From assembly GCA_028583415.1 (NCBI GenBank), contig CM053272.1:76735439-76799438 (forward strand): a DNA stretch of 64,000 bases, written 5' to 3'. This DNA is from Protea cynaroides (lineage: Eukaryota; Streptophyta; Magnoliopsida; Proteales; Proteaceae). Under the pieces are notes generated by a model, which saw nothing but the letters and a program-made list of their open reading frames with translations, was not told the DNA's origin and did not search any database. Made by a program: the position numbers and the translations under genes. Below, in pieces: positions 1 to 10,605 of the stretch; the stretch's first letter is position 1, and every line of letters begins with the position of its first letter.

Positions 1-197
1 ATAAGATCAATCAAAATCTGCTTTAGTACAACAATTGGTTATTTTCTGAGTCTTATTTCATTTTCATTTGTTTTTCTCTCTTTTGGTTAATTAAACATTT
101 TAATCATGATCATACAATCCTTATGGGTTCGACCCTTACTTGCTACTATCTATGTTTCAAAGTATGGTAATTTAATTTGAGCGCTCGACACGCATCA
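1..197 (+). repeat. Athila-like LTR, 3' end only
   Basis: These bases are nearly identical to the end of the LTR at 5965-7480 and finish with the same ...CATCA just before the PBS. The rest of this LTR lies to the left of the window. Confidence 0.85.
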
Positions 198-202
198 AAT
201 TT

Positions 203-220
203 TAGCGCCGTTGTCGGGGA
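203..220 (+). other. Primer-binding site, tRNA-Asp type
   Basis: TAGCGCCGTTGTCGGGGA lies five bases after the LTR end. It resembles the complement of the 3' end of plant tRNA-Asp, the primer known for Athila elements, with about two mismatches. This is where minus-strand reverse transcription would start. Confidence 0.75.
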
Positions 221-299
221 TTATTTTGATTAAGTTGATTTATTTGGTTATTTAATTGATTTTTTTATTATTTTTCTATCTGCTTATTCTCTTAAGTGA

Positions 300-1609
300 A
301 TGACCCAATCTTCTCATTCGGGAGAATTGCAATTTGATCCAAAAATAGAAAGAACTCTGCACAAGCTAAGGAGAAAAAGTAGAAAGACAGCTAAAAATTC
401 TTCACCAAGCAACAACGTAGCCATTGATTTAGCTTCTGGTAGCTCTAGTAATTTAGACTTTGAAGAAATGGTAGACAAAAACAACTGCACTCTTAAGGAG
501 TTAGTGGCTTCTAATCTGAACCAACAACCACTCTGCATTGAGTATCCTAATCTCGATGTTGCCTTTGAACTTAAATCTGGTCTAATCCATCTCCTTCCTA
601 CTTTTCGTGGTCTTGTAGGTGATGACCCACATAAGCATCTAAAAGAATTCCATGTGGTATGTTCGAGCATGAAACCAACCGAAATCTCTGAAGAGCAAAT
701 CAAGCTGAGGGTGTTTCCATTCTCATTAGCGGACAATGCAAAAGATTGGCTTTATTACTTGCCATCAAGATCCATTACCACATGGAAAGAGATGAGGCGG
801 CTTTTCTTGGATAAGTATTTTCCAGCTTCAAGGGCAGCCAATATTCGAAAGAAAATCTACGGTATTAGGCAATATAATGGAGAAACACTTTATGAATACT
901 AGGAGCGATTGAAGAAGTTCTGCGCCAGCTGCCCTCATCACCAAATTAGCAAGCAATTACTCATTCAATACTTCTACGAAGGGCTTTCTCATACTGATAG
1001 GGGTATGATTGACTCAGCGAGTGGAGGAGCATTAGTGGATAAAACTCCATGGGTAGCCCGTAATTTGATTGCAAATATGGCTAGTAACTCTCAACAATTT
1101 GGTATAAGAAATGACCCTCCATCGAACAAGGTTAATGAGGTAAACATTTCTTCTCTTGAATTAAAAATTATAGAATTGTCTTCATTTGTTCGTCAATTGG
1201 CTGATGATAAGGTACAACAGGTTCAAACTTATGGAATTTGCTACATCACGGGGCACCCAACTGATATGTGTCCCACGCTTTAAGAGGAATCCACAGAGCA
1301 AACAAATGCTGTGGGTGGATTTCCATGACAGTCTCAATATAAGTACGATCCATACTCAAATACTTACAATCCAGGATGGAGGAATCACCCAAATCTCAGC
1401 TATGGTAATCAAGATGGTCCCAATCGTCAGTATGGGTGTCAACAAGGCCAACAACCTTTTTAATCCAGACAACAAGAACCTTCAGCTTCAGGTATGACCT
1501 TGGAAGATATTGTTAAAATACTTGCCATTGATTCATTACAACTTAAACATGAAACAAGGGCAGGTATAAAGAACAGGCTCGAGGCTCGGGAAAGCTATCT
1601 TCGCAACCG
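300..1609 (+). pseudogene. gag: gag, Athila-like copy A (broken)
   Basis: Encodes the capsid-type Gag (retrotransposon gag domain; motifs GDDPHKHLKEFH, LADNAKDWLYYLPS, FFPAS-like region). The first ATG is 300. A TAG at 901-903 replaces a Trp codon that copy B keeps (TGG). Two further in-frame stops (about 1281-1283 and 1461-1463) and a frameshift near 1590 occur at the same places in copy B. The CCHC-like stretch (CYITGHPTDMCP, about 1240-1275) is a decayed zinc knuckle. Small antisense ORFs here are shadows. Confidence 0.8.
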
Positions 1610-2605
1610 ATGGTGAATCCGAAGGAAAATGCAAATGCCATAGTCTTGAGAAGTGGAAAAGAAGTGGAGAATATAGAAAAGGAAAAAGAGAAAGAGACCT
1701 CAAAATCAGCTCCAACATCTATTTCTTCATCTGGGGTAAACTCTAAACCTTCTATTTCTTCTATTCCTATTCAGCCTCCTTTTCCTAGCAAGTTTGCTCA
1801 ATCTAGAAAGGAAGAAAAGGAAAAGGAGATGTTGGAGATTTTTCAGAAGGTAGAGATAAATATACCTCTTATTGAAGCAATAAAGCAAGTGCCACGGTAT
1901 GCTAAATTTCTCAAGGAATTGTGCACATTCAAGAGGAAATTGAAAGGAGATGAAAATGTAAGTATGGGTGAAAATGTCTCAGTTGTTATTCAACGGAAGC
2001 TTCCCCTTAGGTGTAAAGACCCAGGTATATTCACTATCCCATGCAAAATAGGTAACACCAATTTCAATAGAGCTATGTTAGATTTAAGAGCATCAATTAA
2101 TGTCATGCCTTATTCAATATATGCTTCAATAAATCTAGAACCTTTAAAAGAAACTGGTGTAACTATTCAATTAGCTGATAGATCAAATGTATATCTTGAA
2201 GGTGTGATTGAGGATATGTTAGTTCAAGTTAATGAATTGATGTAACCTGTTGATTTTTATGTATTAAAAATGGAGGATGACTCATCTCATAATTTTACAC
2301 CTCTTTTGTTGGGTAGACCATTCTTAAAGACTGCTAAAACAAAAATAGATGTTCATGATGGTACCTAATCTATGGAATTTAATGGCGAGATAGTTCGCTT
2401 TAATATTTTTGTGGCTATGAGGTATCCTAGTGATATAAATTCTTATTTTGCTATTGATATAATTGATTCTATGGTACAACAAGTTTTTAAATTAAATGGT
2501 GAAGATGAGTTGATGGTGGCCATTAGCAAACATTTGAATAGCATGGATTTCAATTTAAAATTTGTGTTAAATGTTGAATTAGAGAAGATGTTTATGGCAT
2601 TGTAG
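1610..2605 (+). pseudogene. gag C-terminus and aspartic protease, Athila-like copy A (broken)
   Basis: Starts in frame with MVNPKENANAIVLRSGKEVE, the usual Athila gag/protease linker, followed by a Lys/Glu-rich stretch. The protease active site at 2081-2092 reads D-L-R-A where copy B has D-L-G-T: the Gly after the catalytic Asp-Leu has become Arg. A TAA at about 2243 and a TAA near 2366 interrupt the remainder (LLGRPF... KTKIDVHDGT). A working protease would cut the Gag-Pol polyprotein inside the virus-like particle; this one cannot. Confidence 0.8.
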
Positions 2606-3399
2606 GCCTTACCCCCAATTCCAAAAAGATAAGATGTTGCTCACATTGAGTTGCATATATCTCATATAAAGTTGTTACCTTCCATTATGCAGGCACCTAT
2701 TGTTGAGCTGAATCCACTTTCAGACCATCTCAAATATGTCTACTTAGGAGACAATGAGACGTTACCCATGATAATAGCAAGGGACTTGACCAAGCTACAA
2801 GAAGAGAAACTCATTCGAGTTTTGAGAGACCATAAGACAGCCATTGGGTGGATAATAGTGGACATTAAGGGAATCAGCCCGACCATGTGCATGCATTGCA
2901 TACTTCTTGAGGAGGGAGCCAAACCGATTAGAAAAACACAGGTAGACTCAACCCTCCTATGATGGAAGTTGTGAAGAAGGAGATACTAAAGCTCCTTGAT
3001 GTTGGAATTATCTATCCCATCTCTGATACTCTTAGACATTTGCTAACGAAAAAGGAATCTAAGCCAAGATTGATCAGATGGATCATTCTTCTTCAAGAAT
3101 TTGATTTGGAGATTAAGGACAAAAAGGGAGCCGAGAATTTAGTTGCAGACCATCTCAGTCGGGTGGTTAAGGAGGGTGATGCTATACCCTTAAAATATTT
3201 CTTCCCAGATGAACAACTACTTAAGGTGACAAATGTAATGCCCTGGTATGCAGATTTAGTCAATTATTTGGCTACCAAAATCTTACCACCAGAGCTACAT
3301 AGATTACGAAGAAAGAAAATCAAGAGTGATGCTCGGTACTACATTTGGGATGACCCTTATCTTTGGAAGCAATGTTCAGACCAAATAGTAAGAAGGTGA
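2606..3399 (+). pseudogene. reverse transcriptase / RNase H remnant with internal deletion, copy A
   Basis: The start of the Athila RT module is present (DHLKYVYLGDNETLP; HKTAIGWIIVDIKGISP; ILKLLDVGIIYPISD). Immediately after YPISD the frame jumps to TLRHLLTKKESKPRLIRW, which is the end of RNase H. All of the RT palm and fingers, the YxDD-type active site and most of RNase H are missing, probably more than 1 kb. The junction is near 3029. RNase H ends with ENLVADHLSR. The copy cannot make its own reverse transcriptase. Confidence 0.8.
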
Positions 3400-4541
3400 G
3401 TACCCAAAACTAAATTTGAATCCATTCTTATCTTTTGTCATTCATATGCATGTGGTGGACATTTCTGTGCTAAAAGAACAGCAAGAAAAGTGCTTGAATG
3501 TGGCTTCTCTTGGCCATCTTTATTTCATGATGCATATATATTTTGTAAGTTATGCACTAGTTGCCAATACTCAGGTAATGTGGCCTGTAGGGATCAAATG
3601 CCACAAAGCCCCATACTTATTTGTGAAATTTTTGATGTTTGGGGCATTGACTTTATGGGTCCTTTTACTAATTCTTTTGGCAATGTTTATATTTTACTTG
3701 CTGTTGATTATGTGTCAAAGTGGGTGGAAGCAAAAGCCACCCAAACTGATGATTATAAAGTGGTTGCAGATTTTGTCAAGTCTCATATTTTTGTTAGGTT
3801 TGGGATCCCACGGGCAATGATCAGTGATAGAGGGACTCACTTTTGTAACCGCACTGTAGCAGCACTTCTTAAGAGGTATGCTGTGACCCCTAAGATTTCA
3901 ACTGCCTACCATCCACAAACTAATGGGCAAATCGAGGTATCTAATAGAGAGGTGAAGTCAATTTTAGAAAAAATAGTTAATCCAAATAGGAAAGACTGGA
4001 GTACAAGACTTGACGATGCACTAGGCTTAGGACTGCTTATAAGACACCTATAGGGATGTCTCCATATCGGTTGGTTTATGGAAAAGCATGTCATTTACCG
4101 GTAGAATTGGAGCACAAGCCATTCTGGGGAATTAAGCAGTGTAAAATAGAGACGGATAAGGAGGGGGAGCAACAAAAGTTGCAATTGCAGGAGTTAGAGG
4201 AGATTCGCAATGGAGCTTATGAGAACTCTCAGATTTATAAGGAAAAGACGAAGGCCTTTCATGATAAAATGATTTCTAACAAGCAATTTGTTGTCAGACA
4301 AAAAGTGCTCATTTATAATTCAAGGCTTCGGTTATTTCCTGGTAAGTTGCAATCTCCCTGGATTGGTCTTTTTATTGTTATTAATGTCTTTCCATATGGT
4401 GCAGCTGAGATTCAAAGTTTGGACACTCAAAAGATTTTCAAGGTCAATGGATATGGACTTAAACCTTACCATGAAGGTTTTCAAGTTAACTCGTTGGTTA
4501 GAGAAGCTATGGACTTAGAAGATCCACTTTATTCAGATTGA
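3400..4541 (+). pseudogene. int: integrase, Athila-like copy A (broken)
   Basis: The zinc-binding HHCC part is seen around 3420-3580 (HSYACGGHF ... CKLCTSCQ). The catalytic core follows: Asp in WGIDFMGPF, Asp in SDRGTHF, Glu in NGQIEVSNRE, consistent with a D,D,E integrase. The C-terminal part begins at 4056 (MSPYRLVYGKACHLPVE) after a frameshift near 4050 and ends at 4541. A TGA at about 3397 separates integrase from RNase H. Integrase would insert the cDNA into the genome. Confidence 0.8.
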
Positions 4542-5964
4542 GGAAAGTTGCATAGTCGAGCGAATGACGTTAAACAAAAGCGCTGCTTGGGAGGCAACCC
4601 AAGAAATCAGATTTGCTTTCTTAACCCTTTCTCTTTTTATTTTCATAAATATTATGTTTGTTTTTGTCTTTTTCTTTGCATTTAGACTTACATTGGGGAC
4701 AATGTAAGTTTAAGTGTGGGAGAATTCTAGGATGAGTTTTGTTTTTATTTTTACATGTTGTTAGTATATATTGGTTGTATATACTAATTGAAAAAAAAAT
4801 ATTGGTTGTATATACTAACTGAAAAAAAAAATTGACTTTAAATTTTCTTCCAAAAAAAAAAAATTTATTTGTCCAGTTACAAGTTTGGATTAATTCTCTA
4901 AAGTGACCATGTTGAACTTTATAAATATGATTAAATTATTAGGATTCTTGAACCTTAGATTAGATATGCAACTAAATTTGAATCACCATCTAAGATAAAG
5001 TTTTATTGTTATGTGTCTTTGTATTTCACGTTTGCACCAACTCCTAGTTGTGGGGAATAAACGGTGAATTTGAGAAATGACAATTCCAAAAAAAAAAAAA
5101 AAACTTGAAATAGAATAAATAACTGTTTCAATGTCCAAAATGCCTCAAAAATAAAAGAAAAATTGAGATGATGATTATAAGCAGTTTAATTGATTAAGTC
5201 TGATTTTGTGGCCTTTGTTACTTGAGTTATTAAGTCCTAGGGGTGTCTCTACACCTAGTGCCCTAAAGCCAACTAGTTTGGGAGTCACTGACCCAACACT
5301 TGCTACATGGGTAACTTAGAAAGCCTAAGAAAACAGACATTGCACAAGTCGATGGAAAAAAATTGACTTCCAAATTTTTTGATTTTGTGGCCTTTGTTAC
5401 TTGAGTTATTAAGTCCTAGGGGTGTCTCTACACCTAGTGCCCTAAAGCCAACTGGTTTGGGAGTCACTGACCCAACACTTGCTATATGGGTAACTTAGAA
5501 AGCCTAAGAAAACCAACATTGCACAAGTCGATGGAAAAAAAAAAGGGTGTTATTTTTCTTGAAGTATACTGTAAAGCCCCTTACTAATTGAGTTACATCA
5601 CTTCACACTATAGATGCATATTAATATGAATTTGTTGAAGATGGTGACTAAAATGAAGTTATTATATCTTTGATAAGATTTAAGTTGTCTATTGACTTTA
5701 ATTATGTTTATGAGTTATAACTGGGGAGTACTTAGAGTTTTATTTAATTCTTGTAATTTGTCAAACCTAAAAATATTTTTCTTTGAATTTTGTGGGTAGA
5801 TTCACTGCAAACCCTCACGAGACACAACTCATCCACTAGGGGTAACCTAGGGGTTCAATGGCTTGTACATGCTAAGTGTAATCGTGGTTCCTACGAAAGT
5901 CGAGTAGTTTAGGATTTTTTTTTATTTTGCCCGAGGACGTGCAAAGGCTAAGTGTGGGGGAATT
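4542..5964 (+). other. Athila-like 3' noncoding region with polypurine tract
   Basis: No gene is seen. A GCTTGGGAGGCAACCCAA motif (about 4584-4601), known from the region after integrase in Athila elements, is present. A polypurine-like AAGTGTGGGAGAATT (about 4713-4727) and the true tract AAGTGTGGGGGAATT (about 5950-5964), directly before the LTR, share almost the same sequence. Short poly-A tracts and a duplicated block (5201-5540) lie between them. Confidence 0.7.
5201..5540 (+). repeat. Direct duplication, about 160 bp, spacing 179 bp
   Basis: The block starting TGATTTTGTGGCCTTTGTTA at 5201 recurs at about 5380 with only a few changes and ends both times with a GTCGATGGAAAAAA stretch. No coding potential is seen. 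Confidence 0.85.
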
Positions 5965-7480
5965 TGATAAGTGTATACATGTTTATTCCTTTTGCATTAT
6001 GATTTTTAGGGTGTTTTATACCGTATTGAGAATAGAATTTATTTTATGAGTTTGGTATATTTTAGAAATCTTGTTAATTAATTAATAAAAGATGAAAAAA
6101 TTATAGCACTCTCAATATTAACGTTTTGAATTTAATGTAGGATTCTGACATGGAAAGAGTTCATTGGGCTTCCAAATTTGGTTTTTAAATCTGATCTAGA
6201 AAATTGATCCAAATCTAAACCATAGAAGGAAGGTTTCTACACATGGAAGGTTCACTATTGGAAGACCTTGATTGATTATTGGATATCATGAGGAGAATAT
6301 ACACAACTATATAATCTTACAAAATTTGGTAGATTTAGGGGTGGCAATTATTTAATAATGGAATGATTTTCATCAAATTTAGGAATGAGGATTTTGTTTA
6401 ATTTTTATTTCCATGTAATAAGGTTGTCAAATCTAGGCATACCGATTTTAGTCTTGTATTTTGGCTATTTAAACAATGTAAAGCCTATGTAAAGATCATC
6501 CAAGAGTGATTGAGAAAGAAGACAGTGGCTGAAGAACAACTCTTTTTCTTTTATTCTTGTGTTATTGAAAAATTCATGTGTGGCTAACTTTCTTATCTTT
6601 GGTTAGACAGAGTTGAAGCCATCATTGTAAACTTGTGCGACTTGTTCTTATTTATTGATTTTTAATTGAATATTTGTTTTTTTCCAATTTATGTGTAGAA
6701 TGATTGATGAATGGGTTGATTAGGAGTACAACTAATTGATTTATTTATCTAATCGATTGTTAGATTAGAATTGGATTGCTATCAATTGATTATTCTATTT
6801 CAGTGGCAATGGGGATTGATGTTAATGGACAAGTTAATGTTTTATTCCTAGGAGAAATCAGATTAAAGTAATTAAACCACGCTGGTGTGTGCTTGACGTT
6901 TAATTTCAATCGTCTTTCTCATTGTTAATGCTATTCCTGAATCAAATTGAGAGCTTAGTCTTGAGATTGATTTAAGAGTAAGGGTACTATTAATAAGCAA
7001 TATTTTAATAGACCAATATTATGGAAAGACTAAGGATTTTAGGCCTATTCCTAATTTTCTTGATTGATTACTCAATTGGAATTGATTATCCTTTATGTCG
7101 ATGAACAAGTTTACAAAGATGGTGTAAGTATCCTTTTGACCGAAGCTTTCTCTTATTGGTTTAATCTTTGATATTTGTATTACCTTGCTCATTATTCTTG
7201 CATTTTAGATAATTAATTACTGTTCTTTTCTATTGCAAATATACCCCCTCTCCATACGTAGGATAGCCAATGAAGTTGTGCAAATAAGATCAATTAGAAT
7301 CTGCTTTAGTACAACAATTGGTTATTTTCTGAGTCTTATTTCATTTTCATTTGTTTTTCTCTCTTTAGGTTTATTAAACATTTTAATCTTGATCATACAA
7401 TCCTTGTGGGTTTGACCCTTACTTGCTACTATCTACGTTTCAATGTATGGTAATTTAATTTGAGCGCTCGACACGCATCA
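5965..7480 (+). repeat. Athila-like LTR, complete (shared by copies A and B)
   Basis: Begins TGATAAGTG straight after the polypurine tract and ends ...GACACGCATCA five bases before a PBS; 1516 bp. A TATTTAAA-like TATA candidate lies near 6466-6475. As 3' LTR of copy A it would give the polyadenylation signal; as 5' LTR of copy B it would give the promoter. Confidence 0.85.
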
Positions 7481-7485
7481 AATTT

Positions 7486-7503
7486 TGGCGCCATTGTCGG
7501 GGA
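7486..7503 (+). other. Primer-binding site, tRNA-Asp type, copy B
   Basis: TGGCGCCATTGTCGGGGA follows the LTR end. It is closer to the expected tRNA-Asp complement at its first bases than the copy A site. Confidence 0.75.
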
Positions 7504-7582
7504 TTATTTTGATTAAGTTGATTTATTTGGTTATTTAATTGATTTTTTTATTCTTTGTCTATCTGCTTGTTCTCTTAAGGGA

Positions 7583-8892
7583 ATGACCCGATCATCTCAT
7601 TCGAGAAAATTGCAATTTGATCCAGAAATAGAAAGAATTCTACACAAGCTAAGGAGAGAAAGTAGAAAGACAGCCAATAATTCTTCACCAAGCAACAACG
7701 TAGCCATTGATTTAGCTTCTGGCAGCTCTAGTAATTCAGACTTTGAAGAAATGATAGACAACAACAACCGCACTCTTAAGGAGTTAGCGGCTTCTAATCT
7801 GAACCAATAACCACTCTGCATTGAGTATCCTAATCTCGATGTTGCCTTTGAACTTAAATCTGGTCTAATCCATCTCCTTCCTACTTTTCGTGGTCTTGTA
7901 GGTGATGACCCACATAAGCATCTAAAAGAATTCCATGTGGTATGTTCGAGCATGAAACCAACCGAAATCTCTGAAGAGCAAATCAAGCTGAGGGTGTTTC
8001 CATTCTCATTAGCGGACAATGCAAAAGATTGGCTTTATTACTTGCCATCAAGATCCATTACCACATGGAAAGAGATGAGGCGACTTTTCTTGGATAAGTA
8101 TTTTCCAGCTTCAAGGGCAGCCAATATTCGAAAGGAAATCTACGGTATTAGGCAATATAATGGAGAAACACTTTATGAATACTGGGAGCGATTGAAGAAG
8201 TTCTGCGCCAGCTGCCCTCATCACCAAATTAGCGAGCAATTACTCATTCAATACTTCTACGAAGGGCTTTCTCATACTGATAGGGGTATGATTGACTCAG
8301 CGAGTGGAGGAGCATTAGTGGATAAAACTCCATGGGTAGCCTGTAATTTGATTGCAAATATGGCTAGTAACTCTCAACAATTTGGTATAAGAAATGACCC
8401 TCCATCGAACAAGGTTAATGAGGTAAACATTTCTTCTCTTGAATTAAAAATTATAGAATTGTCTTCATTTGTTCGTCAATTGGCTGATGATAAGGTACAA
8501 CAGGTTCAAACTTATGGAATTTGCTACATCACGGGGCACCCAACTGATATGTGTCCCACGCTTTAAGAGGAATCCACAGAGCAAACAAATGCTGTGGGTG
8601 GATTTCCAGGACAGTCTCAACATAAGTACGATCCATACTCAAATACTTACAATCCAGGATGGAGGAATCACCCAAATCTCAGCTATGGTAATCAAGATGG
8701 TCCCAATCGTCAGTATGGGTGTCGACAAGGCCAACAACCTTTTTAATCCAGACAACAAGCACCTTCTGGTTCAGGTATGACCTTGGAAGATATTGTTAAA
8801 ATACTTGCCAATGATTCATTACAACTTAAACATGAAACAAGGGCAGGTGTAAAGAACAGGCTCGAGGCTCGGGAAAACTATCTTCGCAACCG
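7583..8892 (+). pseudogene. gag: gag, Athila-like copy B (broken)
   Basis: Same Gag as at 300-1609. A private TAA (7808-7810) replaces a Gln codon in the N-terminal part, while the Trp that copy A lost (TAG at 901) is intact here. The stops near 8564 and 8744 and the frameshift near 8873 are at the same positions as in copy A, so they were inherited from a common, already defective source. Confidence 0.8.
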
Positions 8893-9777
8893 ATGGTGAA
8901 TCCGAAGGAAAATGCAAATGCCATAGTCTTGAGAAGTGGAAAAGAAGTGGAGAATATAGAAAAGGAAAAAGAGAAAGAGACCTCAAAATCAGCTCCAACA
9001 TCTATTTCTTCATCTGGGGTAAACTCTAAACCTTCTATTTCTTCTATTCCTATTCAGCCTCCTTTTCCTAGCAAGTTTGCTCAATCTAGAAAGGAAGAAA
9101 AAGAAAAGGAGATGTTGGAGATTTTTCAGAAGGTAGAGATAAATATACCTCTTATTGAAGCAATAAAGCAAGTGCCACGGTATGCTAAATTTCTCAAGGA
9201 ATTGTGCACATCCAAGAGAAAATTGAAAGGAGATGAAAAGGTAAGTATGGGTGAAAATGTCTCAGCCGTTATTCAACGGAAGCTTCCCCCTAAGTGTAAA
9301 GACCCATGTACATTCACTATCCCATGCAAAATAGGTAACACCAATTTCAGTAGAGCTATGTTAGATTTAGGAACATCAATTAATGTCATGTCTTATTAAA
9401 TATATGATTCATTAAATCTAAAACCTTTAAAAGAAACTGGTGTAACTATTCAATTAGCTGATAGATCAAATGTATATCTTGAAGGTGTGATTGAGGATGT
9501 ATTAGTTCAAGTTAATGAATTGGTGTTTCCTGCTGATTTTTATGTATTAAAAATGGAGGATGACTCATCTCATAATTTTACACCTCTTTTGTTGGGTAGA
9601 CCATTCTTTAAGACTGCTAAAACAAAAATAGATGTTCATGATGGTACCTTATCTATGGAATTTGATGGCGAGATAGTTCGTTTTAATATTTTTGAGGCTA
9701 TGAGGTATCCTAGTGATATAAATTCTGTTTCTGCTATTGATATAATTGATTCTATGGTACAACAAGTTTTTCAATTA
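8893..9777 (+). pseudogene. gag C-terminus and aspartic protease, Athila-like copy B (broken)
   Basis: MVNPKENANAIVLRSGKE starts the frame. The protease active site is D-L-G-T at about 9364-9375. A TAA at about 9397 interrupts it; the frame is then open from about 9487 (VLVQVNELVFPADFY; LLLGRPFF) to the truncation point. The apparent residues after about 9777 come from the neighbouring LTR. Confidence 0.8.
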
Positions 9778-10497
9778 TCCCTAACCTATTCTCTCGTGGT
9801 TTTGCTTAGAAATTCCATAACCAAAATCGTTACATTAGATTCAACACATCAATTTGATGGAAATGAACCTATCCTATCCGATCTATCCTACAGAGTCAAG
9901 TCCATACCTTAATCTTGTTGTAGAGAGATAGAACTCTTCTCTGCAAAACCTTCCTCTCAGCCTTCTTCTCCAAATCTCCTTCTCCTTCTCTTCCTCTCTC
10001 TCTTTCTCTCTTAGGTTTAGAGTTTTAATATGGGTTCTAAAAAAGTGAGAGAGGCTATAGAACGCCCCTTATATAGAGGAAAAACCTCCATATAGAGTCC
10101 CACTTTAATTATGAACGAGTCCTCAAATTAGGAAAGTTTTCTAAACACGGAGTCTGTTCTTGGTTCGTACGGTCGATCATACGGTCACATAAACCGTCAA
10201 TCATACCACCAAAACATGTGACCATAGGTCATACGGTCTCACTATGGTCGACCATAGGTGTGACCGTAGCCCTAAAAATTGCTACCATAGGCCTAAAATT
10301 TACTGGTTTTTAGTTTTTGACTGGTTGCTTCCACACAAACATAAACAGTTAACCATACCAACTAAATTGGACTTATTGCTTACCTCATCTTGTGGTTTCT
10401 TCATACAATTGGTTCAGTTGAGTCAATTATGATGAGAAGACAGATCACGACATGAGAATGTAAGGTTAAACTAGATTCGTGGCATGCGGGTCTTACA
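9773..10497 (-). repeat. F-II 3' LTR, first 725 bp only
   Basis: On the minus strand it starts TGTAAGACCC at 10497 and matches the plus-strand LTR from 14708 to about 15437, including a TATATAAG box (plus 10068-10075, CTTATATA). A cluster of GGTCG/CGACC motifs lies at about 10150-10275. The remainder of the LTR is missing. Confidence 0.8.
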
Positions 10498-10605
10498 ACT
10501 CCATCACCCTTAATAGAAATTTCATCCTCGAAATTTACACGCACGGATCTTACAACACCCCCACCCTTAAAAGAAATTTTGTCCTTAAAATTTGAATATA
10601 CTTCG
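10498..10605 (-). repeat. Doubled polypurine tract / LTR-start module, 57 bp unit
   Basis: The module AAATTTCGAGGA ... polypurine ... TGTAAGA occurs twice in tandem; the two TTACA ends (minus-strand LTR starts) lie at 10497 and 10554, exactly 57 bp apart. The same duplication is present at 43286-43399. Confidence 0.8.

Larger units (their letters stand above)
1..7480 (+). mobile_element. Athila-like Ty3/Gypsy element, copy A (5' LTR cut by window edge)
   Basis: The layout is LTR end (1-197), tRNA-Asp-type PBS, gag, protease, RT/RNase H remnant, integrase, a long 3' noncoding part with a polypurine tract, then a complete LTR (5965-7480). The gag phrases HLLPTFRGL and LADNAKDWLYYLPS, the integrase phrase FDVWGIDFMGPF and the PBS type point to the Athila lineage. 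It is not autonomous: the RT core is deleted and gag, protease and integrase are interrupted. The next internal region starts directly after its 3' LTR with no second LTR between, so copies A and B share one LTR. Confidence 0.85.
7481..9777 (+). mobile_element. Athila-like internal region, copy B (truncated)
   Basis: Starts right after the shared LTR with PBS, gag and protease nearly identical to copy A. It stops near 9773-9777 at the start of the RT region, where a reverse-strand F-II LTR fragment begins. The five bases AATTA fit both sides of the join. The RT, integrase and 3' LTR of this copy are absent. Confidence 0.85.

Noticed and set aside
314..736. 140-residue ORF on the minus strand (and its twin at 7597-8019)
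   Set aside because: It mirrors the gag codons in both Athila-like copies; no domain or start context supports a gene.
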